Below are positions 6,201 through 10,202 of a stretch of 10,202 nt of DNA, one piece after another; the first letter of the stretch is position 1; the number at the start of each line of letters is the position of its first letter. The position numbers and the translations under genes were made by a program. This DNA is from JBBQNJ01 sp038329845 (lineage in GTDB: Bacteria > Planctomycetota > Phycisphaerae > Tepidisphaerales > Tepidisphaeraceae). The stretch covers positions 1 through 10,202 of the forward strand of contig JBBQNJ010000110.1 of assembly GCA_038329845.1 (NCBI GenBank). Reading direction: 5' to 3'. The notes below the pieces were generated by a model. The model had not been told where the DNA came from. It was given only the letters and a program-made list of their open reading frames with translations, and did no database searches.

Positions 6201-6338
6201 TTAGTTCGGACCGTCTGTGAATACGCCGGGATTCCGATCGGGTTGCGCGCCGCGCGGCGCGCGAACCAGCAAAAACAACGCGACCAGCGCCGTCCATATC
6301 CACCCTGCGACGGCGAGAATGAGGTAAGTATATCGCAT
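6201..6338 (-). CDS. Small single-TM protein, 45 aa
   Basis: Starting at ATG 6338, the product is MRYTYLILAVAGWIWTAL, continuing VALFLLVRAPRG and a polar tail ending VFTDGPN. Residues 5-26 form one hydrophobic segment; the positive residues after it suggest an N-out/C-in orientation. I do not recognise a family. Its stop (TAA, 6201-6203) is 6 nt from the ATG of the winged-helix/ESCRT-III-like gene, so the two are probably translationally coupled. It could act as a membrane anchor or partner, but that is inference. The frame is open upstream to 6512, but that extension overlaps the end of the oxidoreductase gene and is Ser/Arg/Pro-rich, so it is not favoured. No good Shine-Dalgarno is visible, which lowers confidence. 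Confidence 0.55.
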   Translation of the reverse strand: MRYTYLILAVAGWIWTALVALFLLVRAPRGAQPDRNPGVFTDGPN

Positions 6339-6402
6339 CGGCGCGGCTTGGGGGAGTATACCCCGCCGTCGAATCGAACGGGCGCGGGGAGAGTCGGATT
6401 TT

Positions 6403-7419
6403 TTAGCCTTGGGGAAAATGTCCGGTGGCGAGCATGGCGAGAAACGGGTTGTCGTGGGTGTCGAGCGGAAGGTGGACTCGGCGGTGCCGGCGGACCGACT
6501 CGTAGAGCGCAAAGATGATCTCGCTGGCGCGCAGGGCCTTCTGGAAGCTCACCTCGGGTTCCTGCTGATCCCGCAGACATCGGGTTACGTCGGCCATCAT
6601 CGCGGCCATGGTCGTTTGTTCGGTATCCGGCTCGAAAACGCATTTCCAGGAGGGGTCGTCGAAGCGGACAGCGCGGCGAAGCTCGCCATCCCAGGTGACC
6701 TCGATCAGGCCGCTTTCGCCGAGGAGTCGCACGCCGGTGGGAAGGTCTTTGTCGGGGTCACCGAATTGGAAATGGGCGCGGATGTCATTGTCGAAGACGA
6801 CGGTGCCGGTGGCCATGGCCTCGGACTGGACATTGAACCAGTTGAGCAGCTTGGTGGTGTCGATCGCGCCCAGAACCCAGCGGGCGGGGGTTTCCTGGTT
6901 GAAGGAGAGGGCTTGATCGAAGGAGTGGGTTCCGCAGTCCAGAAGATTCGAGGGGGCATAGAGGTCCATCCGCTGGATTTTCCCGAGGATCCCATCGGCG
7001 ATGAGTTGGCGGATGCGGCGATTGCCGGAGCGGTAACGGCGCTGGTGTGAGAAGGTGAGCTGGACGCCGGACTGTTGGGCCAATTCGGCCATGGCCAGGC
7101 AGTCGCCCCAGGTTGGGGCCATGGGTTTTTCCGAGTGAACGGCACGGACTTTGGCCTGGACGCAGGCCTCGAAGGCAGGGCGATGCAGGGGGGTCCAGAG
7201 ACAGGAGACGACCAGGTCGGGGCGGATGCGCTCGAGCATGGTGCGAAAGTCGGTAAAGACCGGGGCGGGCAGGGCGAACTCGGTCTTGAGCTTTTCCGCC
7301 GCGTCGGGGTTGAGATCGGCGAGGGCGACGATCTGGACGTCGGGCAGTGTTACAAGGCCTTGCAGATGCATGCGGGCGCGTTTGCCGCAGCCGATCAAAG
7401 CGACATTGAGTAGGGTCAA
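6403..7419 (-). CDS. Gfo/Idh/MocA-family NAD(P)-dependent oxidoreductase
   Basis: The product has 338 residues, normal for this family. The N-terminal Rossmann fold starts at once: LLNVALIGCGKRARMHL (3-19) gives the dinucleotide loop, and VALADLNPD (31-39) ends the second strand with the acidic residue that contacts the cofactor ribose. SEKPMA (96-101) is the family EKP motif with the conserved lysine. CGTHSFDQAL (162-171) in the C-terminal domain matches the G-x-H-x-x-D motif carrying the catalytic His165. Such enzymes oxidise or reduce sugars, inositols and sugar derivatives in the cytoplasm; the substrate is not predictable. The chosen start is TTG 7419, since AAGGA lies 6 nt upstream and the Rossmann strand begins two residues later. 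Upstream in-frame sequence is Pro/Arg/Ser-rich and lies in the low-complexity spacer, so it is not counted. Confidence 0.93.
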   Translation of the reverse strand: MTLLNVALIGCGKRARMHLQGLVTLPDVQIVALADLNPDAAEKLKTEFALPAPVFTDFRTMLERIRPDLVVSCLWTPLHRPAFEACVQAKVRAVHSEKPMAPTWGDCLAMAELAQQSGVQLTFSHQRRYRSGNRRIRQLIADGILGKIQRMDLYAPSNLLDCGTHSFDQALSFNQETPARWVLGAIDTTKLLNWFNVQSEAMATGTVVFDNDIRAHFQFGDPDKDLPTGVRLLGESGLIEVTWDGELRRAVRFDDPSWKCVFEPDTEQTTMAAMMADVTRCLRDQQEPEVSFQKALRASEIIFALYESVRRHRRVHLPLDTHDNPFLAMLATGHFPQG

Positions 7420-7425
7420 GAGGGG

Positions 7426-7430
7426 TCCTT
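7426..7430 (-). promoter_or_regulatory. Ribosome binding site deciding the TTG start of the oxidoreductase
   Basis: The minus strand reads AAGGACCCCTC then TTG. The AAGGA core is 6 nt from the TTG at 7419. No ATG lies closer to the first Rossmann strand, so this site decides the start. Confidence 0.65.
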
Positions 7431-7835
7431 TTAACGAGGTGGGTAGGAGTGTAGCGAAGGGGAGGAGGGGAGGGAAGGCAGAGCGGCGCGGACGGGCGGA
7501 GGGGTGGAGGGGCGGAGACACGAAGGAAGGGAGACACAAAGGGGCGAAGGGGGCGGGGGCGGAGGCACGGAGGGAGCGGAGGCAGGGGCGGGGCGGACGA
7601 GCGGAGGGGCGAAGGGGGCGGAGGGGGCGGAGGAGGGAAGGGGTGGACAACCCGGGAGGGTCGCGGCTCCGGGGGGATCGGGTCGCGGGATGTTGGTTGA
7701 GGACTTGGGGGGCGGACTGGGATTTGAGATTTCAGATTGGAAGGGGCCAAGGGCGCGCGGAGGTACGCCGAAGCGACAAGATGTCGTGGCCGGATGAGAG
7801 ATTGTGGGCGACGGTGCAATTTTTTGGGGATTTAC
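7431..7835. other. Gene-less, strongly G-rich spacer between divergent genes
   Basis: This stretch separates the minus-strand oxidoreductase from the plus-strand pduL. From about 7440 to 7680 the plus strand is almost all purine with many GGGG runs. Fragments such as GACACGAAGGAAGGGAGACA and AAGGGGCGAAGGGGGCGG (7516-7558) resemble the repeats between the two BMC genes. Later, 7731-7740 has GATTTGAGATTTCAG-type short repetition. Open frames here give Gly/Arg or Pro/Arg/Ser strings and are not credible genes. Confidence 0.6.
7606..7643 (+). other. Candidate G-quadruplex motif
   Basis: Five runs of three to five G (at 7606-7609, 7614-7618, 7623-7627, 7635-7637 and 7640-7643) are separated by loops of 2-7 nt, satisfying the usual G3+N1-7 rule. 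It lies about 200 nt upstream of the pduL promoter on its non-template strand. Whether it folds in the cell is unknown. Confidence 0.55.
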
Positions 7836-7864
7836 TTGACAGCGGGTGGAATGTTATGCATACT
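7836..7864 (+). promoter_or_regulatory. Sigma-70-type promoter for pduL
   Basis: TTGACA (7836-7841) is a perfect -35 box. After exactly 17 nt comes CATACT (7859-7864), matching four of six -10 positions. A T-rich stretch (7820-7834) upstream could act as an UP element. Transcription would start near 7871, giving a leader of about 30 nt before the ATG at 7903 and excluding the in-frame ATG at 7846. Confidence 0.7.
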
Positions 7865-7902
7865 ATTGGAAGATGAATTTTCAGGGGCCCGGGAGCAAGA
7901 AT

Positions 7903-8637
7903 ATGATATCGACGGTGCGGAAGTTGGATCGGGGGGAAGTGGAGAAGTTGGTTCGGGAGGTGCTGCGCCAGAAGTTGCGGGGGGCCGAGGCGCCGGCGGC
8001 GATTGAGCGGAGCGCGCGGGGTGGGGCGGGGGCGGGGGGAGTCGGCGGGGTCGGGGGGGCGCTGAATCCGCTGGTGGTGAATGTGTCGGCGCGGCACATG
8101 CATGTGACGCCGGAGAGCATGGGGATTTTGTTTGGGTCGGGGGCGAAACTGACGAAGCTGAAAGACCTCTATCAGCAGGGGGAGTTCGCCAGTGAACAGA
8201 CGGTGACGGTGGTGGGGCCGCGGCAGCGGATTATTCCGAACGTGCGGATTCTGGGTCCGGAGCGGTCGATGACGCAGATCGAGTTGAGCTATACGGACGG
8301 GGTGTACCTGGGGGTGGAGTTGCCGCTGCGAATCAGCGGGAACATCGACGATACGCCGGGGGTGCTGGTGCTGGGTCCGGCGGGGGCGCTGCAACTGAAG
8401 AACGGGGTGATTCGGGCGGCGCGGCATGTGCATATGTCGGAGGCGGATATGAAGCACTATGGGGTTCGGGATGGGGAGAATATGAAATTGAAGATTACGG
8501 GGCCGTGTGGGGTGACGTTCGACAATGTGAGGGTGCGGCATCATCCAAAGGTGGTGTTGGAAGTGCATATTGATACGGATGAGGGGAATGCGTGTGATTT
8601 GGAGACGGCGACGGGGATGGAGCTGGGGAGGGATTAG
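7903..8637 (+). CDS. pduL: PduL-type phosphate acyltransferase of a bacterial microcompartment
   Basis: The product has 244 residues and catalyses acyl-CoA + phosphate = acyl-phosphate + CoA, normally in the microcompartment lumen. Two PTAC domains are visible. The first starts at VVNVSARHMHVTPE, the second at VIRAARHVHMSEADM, each with the metal-binding H-x-H (residues 65/67 and 175/177). The end has the family signature HIDTDEGNA (222-230), with Gly where Ala is usual. Residues 6-25 (RKLDRGEVEKLVREVLRQKL) form an amphipathic helix followed by a Gly/Ala-rich linker (about 41-52), the layout of an encapsulation peptide. The start at ATG 7903 has GGGAG 7 nt upstream and fits the promoter; ATG 7846 lies before the predicted transcript. 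It is the first gene of the BMC cluster. Confidence 0.95.
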   Translation: MISTVRKLDRGEVEKLVREVLRQKLRGAEAPAAIERSARGGAGAGGVGGVGGALNPLVVNVSARHMHVTPESMGILFGSGAKLTKLKDLYQQGEFASEQTVTVVGPRQRIIPNVRILGPERSMTQIELSYTDGVYLGVELPLRISGNIDDTPGVLVLGPAGALQLKNGVIRAARHVHMSEADMKHYGVRDGENMKLKITGPCGVTFDNVRVRHHPKVVLEVHIDTDEGNACDLETATGMELGRD

Positions 8638-8644
8638 GATTTGA

Positions 8645-8766
8645 GTAACACTTCAGCCGTCTGCCGCGATTCCCGTTTTTGCGGCCTCAGTCAAGTTGGG
8701 TCTGTCTGCTGACCCGCGATATCAGCCTCAGAATCAACGTGCCGGCATTCGGCTGAAATGTTACGG
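8645..8766. repeat. 122-bp element bounded by inverted copies of a dispersed repeat
   Basis: GTAACACTTCAGCCG followed by TCTGCCG (8645-8666) is the inverted counterpart of 8743-8766 (CGGCATTC then GGCTGAAATGTTACGG), with only a few mismatches. The ends therefore resemble terminal inverted repeats of a small non-coding element, starting 7 nt after the pduL stop. The interior contains GCTGA/TCAGC inverted words (8718-8737 region) but no open frame. A third copy of the end sequence stands alone at 175-198. Confidence 0.75.
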
Positions 8767-8790
8767 ATTTGGGAATTTGGGAATTTAGGA
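8767..8790. repeat. Three 8-nt units ATTTGGGA / ATTTAGGA
   Basis: ATTTGGGA, ATTTGGGA and ATTTAGGA follow one another directly after the inverted-repeat element. The region to 8922 also carries GATTCCTGATTCTGA-type short repetition. No gene is present between pduL and the first BMC-H gene. Confidence 0.75.
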
Positions 8791-8922
8791 ACTGAGAAAT
8801 GGGATTATGGAATTAGCATGGGGCAGGCGCGGGGATTTGGGGAGCGGTTCCTTTGATTCCTGATTCTGAACTGCTGGTTTTCGATTCTTTATTCTCTTTT
8901 CTGCATACTTAGGAGTTTGACG

Positions 8923-9243
8923 ATGAGCCAGGAAGCATTGGGATTGTTGGAGTGCAAGGGATTGGTCTGCCTGATGGAGGGGACCGACGCGATGCTGAAG
9001 TCGGCGAATGTGGAGATGATCGGATGGGACAAGGCCGGCAGCGGGATGGTGACGGCGTTTGTGAAGGGGGATGTGGCGGCGGTGAAGGCGGCGGTGGACG
9101 CCGGGGCGGAGGCGGCGGGACGGGTGGGGCAGGTGATCAGCGTGCATGTGATCGCCCGGCCACACGATGAACTGGGGGCGATGTATCCGAAGAAGAAGGC
9201 GGCTGCGGTGATGGCGGGGAGGCCGGATGCGGTGAAGAAATGA
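8923..9243 (+). CDS. BMC-H shell protein 1
   Basis: This 106-residue protein is a single bacterial microcompartment domain (Pfam BMC, hexamer-forming). It starts MSQEALGLLECKGLVCLMEG, followed by TDAMLKSANVEMIGWDKAGSGMV, where AGSG is the pore-facing loop at the hexamer axis. Then come VKGDVAAVKAAVDAGAEAA and the conserved VHVIARPHDEL. After the domain a Lys/Ala-rich tail of about 23 residues ends DAVKK; the second BMC-H lacks it. AGGAG lies 7 nt before ATG 8923. An in-frame TTG two codons upstream overlaps the spacer and is not preferred. It is 285 nt from pduL, an unusually long gap for a BMC operon. It would form hexagonal facets of the shell. Confidence 0.95.
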   Translation: MSQEALGLLECKGLVCLMEGTDAMLKSANVEMIGWDKAGSGMVTAFVKGDVAAVKAAVDAGAEAAGRVGQVISVHVIARPHDELGAMYPKKKAAAVMAGRPDAVKK

Positions 9244-9650
9244 CCGGGGGGGGCCGCAGAGGGAATTAACGCGAGGGGGCGAAGAAGGAATTGGGTTTTG
9301 GTTTGGGTGAATGAGGAATCAATTTCTTGCCGCGGGTCGAGCGATTCGCAGGGAATTTTTACCACGAGGGCGCGAAGAAGGAATTGGGGTTTGTTTGGGG
9401 TCAGATGAGGATTTAACTTTAGCCGCTGGGGGGCAGCGGAGATTTGAACGCGAAGGGGCGAAGGGGCGAAGAAGACGGGGAGGGGATGGATGGGGGAGGG
9501 CGTAGAGTGAGCGGTTGACGAGGTGAGCGGGGGGGACTTTTTTTGCTGCGAAGGCTCGAAGGACACGAAGAGAAAAATGGAACTGTGTCGCTTCGCGGTT
9601 TAGCGACTTGTTGTGTGATTGGGATCGAGTTTTGAGTTTAGGAGACAACC
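9244..9650. repeat. Gene-less spacer of decayed ~90-nt repeats between BMC-H genes
   Basis: Two related copies are clear. Both contain GCGAAGAAGGAATTGGG or GGCGAAGAAGGAATTGGG, then a TTTG-rich stretch and ATGAGGA, at about 9252-9326 and 9343-9420. A shorter, more diverged copy with CGAAGGGGCGAAG follows at 9430-9473, and another fragment (CGAAGGACACGAAGAG) at 9554-9573. Spacing between copies is roughly 90 nt. No credible gene lies in these 407 nt. Confidence 0.75.
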
Positions 9651-9944
9651 ATGGCGATTGAGACAGGCGGATCGTTTGGAACGGCGTTGGGGATGATCGA
9701 GACCAAGGGGTGGGTTGGGCTGGTCGAGGCGACGGATGCGATGTGCAAGGCGGCGAATGTGGAGATCGTCAAGACGATCCAGATCGGCGGGGCGTTTGTC
9801 ACGACGATCGTGCGGGGGGATGTGGGAAGCGTGAAGGCGGCGGTGGATGCTGGGGCCGAGGCGGCGGGGCGCGTGGGGGAGCTGGTTGCCAGCCATGTGA
9901 TCGCGCGGCCGCATCCGGAACTGCTGAGCGGGTTCGGGGCGTAG
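9651..9944 (+). CDS. BMC-H shell protein 2
   Basis: The product has 97 residues and one BMC domain. It reads ALGMIETKGWVGLVEATDAM, then CKAANVEIVKTIQIGGAFVT, with IGGA as the pore loop, then TIVRGDVGSVKAAVDAGAEA and ASHVIARPHPEL, ending at once with LSGFGA. It shares AVDAGAEAAGRVG and HVIARPH with BMC-H 1, so the two are paralogues, but pore loop and tail differ. GGAG lies 6 nt before ATG 9651. It should form hexamers mixed with or beside BMC-H 1 in the shell. No BMC-P pentamer gene is visible, so the locus must continue beyond the window or elsewhere. Confidence 0.95.
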   Translation: MAIETGGSFGTALGMIETKGWVGLVEATDAMCKAANVEIVKTIQIGGAFVTTIVRGDVGSVKAAVDAGAEAAGRVGELVASHVIARPHPELLSGFGA

Positions 9945-10066
9945 GTGAGTCGGGCTGGGACTCGTGGGGGCGTAGGTGAATCGGCTCGGAGGTGAGTCGG
10001 GGTGGCGCTCCGGGCGGCATTGCGAATCGGCTCAGAGGTGAGTCGGGCTGGGACTCGTGGGGGCGT
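9943..10066 (+). repeat. Tandem ~46-nt repeat array starting at the BMC-H 2 stop codon
   Basis: AGGTGAGTCGGG recurs at 9943, 9990 and 10036, at spacings of 47 and 46 nt. The first and third units share a perfect 31-nt stretch (9943-9973 and 10036-10066) continuing CTGGGACTCGTGGGGGCGT. The second and third share GAATCGGCTC (G/A) GAGGTGAG, upstream of the core. The array begins inside the TAG stop of BMC-H 2. I see no gene between here and about 10184. Confidence 0.9.
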
Positions 10067-10184
10067 TGCGATTGGGCCGATGGGGGATCGGTTCAGGCGC
10101 TGTCGGGATTGGACGAACCGGGCGTAGCGGGGGGGGCGGGGGCCGGGAAGAGTGGCCGTGGATTCGTGCTCGTTGGGATGAATG

Positions 10185-10202
10185 ATGAAGTTGATGGTGG
10201 CG
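10185..10202 (+). CDS. Possible first codons of an acetate-kinase-like gene (partial)
   Basis: ATG at 10185 opens MKLMVA and runs off the right edge. The pattern fits the first strand of acetate/propionate kinases (M-K-x-L-V-x-N-x-G-S), which often accompany PduL in planctomycete BMC loci and would use its acyl-phosphate product. Six residues cannot prove this, and the upstream GGGATGA is a weak ribosome binding site. Other starts nearby (10178) are possible. Confidence 0.25.

Noticed and set aside
6355..6360. TATACT on the minus strand as a -10 box for the small TM/ESCRT-III-like operon
   Set aside because: The hexamer is good, but no -35 box exists 16-18 nt upstream (GCCCGT at 17 nt) and the leader would be only about 10 nt.
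4779..6518. Long plus-strand open frames opposite the ESCRT-III-like genes (4779-5468 and 5490-6518)
   Set aside because: Their residues mirror codon structure of the minus-strand genes (GC-rich shadow frames), with no domain pattern. The minus-strand products have coherent helices, good starts and operon spacing.
7732..8568. Minus-strand open frame opposite pduL
   Set aside because: The product is a His/Pro/Arg-rich string caused by the strong G bias of the plus strand; pduL on the other strand is unmistakable.
8645..8766. Insertion sequence
   Set aside because: There is no transposase frame and no clear target-site duplication, so only a repeat element is reported.

Overview
The window looks like chromosomal DNA from a high-GC member of the Planctomycetes or a close PVC relative. 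This rests on three things: a microcompartment locus (PduL followed by two BMC-H shell proteins), a Uma2-type nuclease gene, and long intergenic stretches filled with short-period repeats and decayed repeat families. The lineage is an inference; there is no rRNA or other marker gene here.

Layout. Positions 1-108 hold the start of an unrecognised gene leaving the left edge (minus strand). Positions 109-970 are gene-less and carry three short-period arrays (10-, 10- and 9-nt units), the last built into a large imperfect palindrome. Genes from 971 to 7419 are all on the minus strand. In transcription order they are: a Gfo/Idh/MocA-family oxidoreductase (TTG start at 7419), a 45-residue single-TM protein, a 498-residue protein joining an N-terminal module and winged helix to a coiled-coil module, two more small coiled-coil proteins, a Uma2-type nuclease, and a secreted glycoside-hydrolase-like protein. 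From about 7836 the plus strand carries a strong-looking promoter, pduL, two BMC-H genes and perhaps the first six codons of an acetate-kinase-like gene at the right edge. The BMC genes are separated by unusually long repeat-filled gaps.

Most interesting is 3330-6338. The three consecutive coiled-coil proteins each have the layout expected of ESCRT-III/Snf7 (CHMP) proteins: a short N-terminal hydrophobic 'M-x-x-L/F' segment, long basic helices, then a helical acidic C-terminal region. In the first, this module is preceded in the same reading frame by a winged-helix domain, as in eukaryotic CHMP7. A near-perfect Shine-Dalgarno and ATG at the module boundary suggest that the ESCRT-III-like part may also be made alone. 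With the small TM protein 6 nt upstream, this looks like a bacterial membrane-remodelling operon that I do not recognise as a described system. No Vps4-like ATPase is visible in the window.

The plus-strand half resembles planctomycete/verrucomicrobial sugar-degrading microcompartment loci, known for fucose and rhamnose breakdown. PduL would convert acyl-CoA to acyl-phosphate inside the shell. The MocA-type dehydrogenase and the hydrolase-like protein are compatible with a polysaccharide-degrading lifestyle, but no direct link to the compartment is shown.
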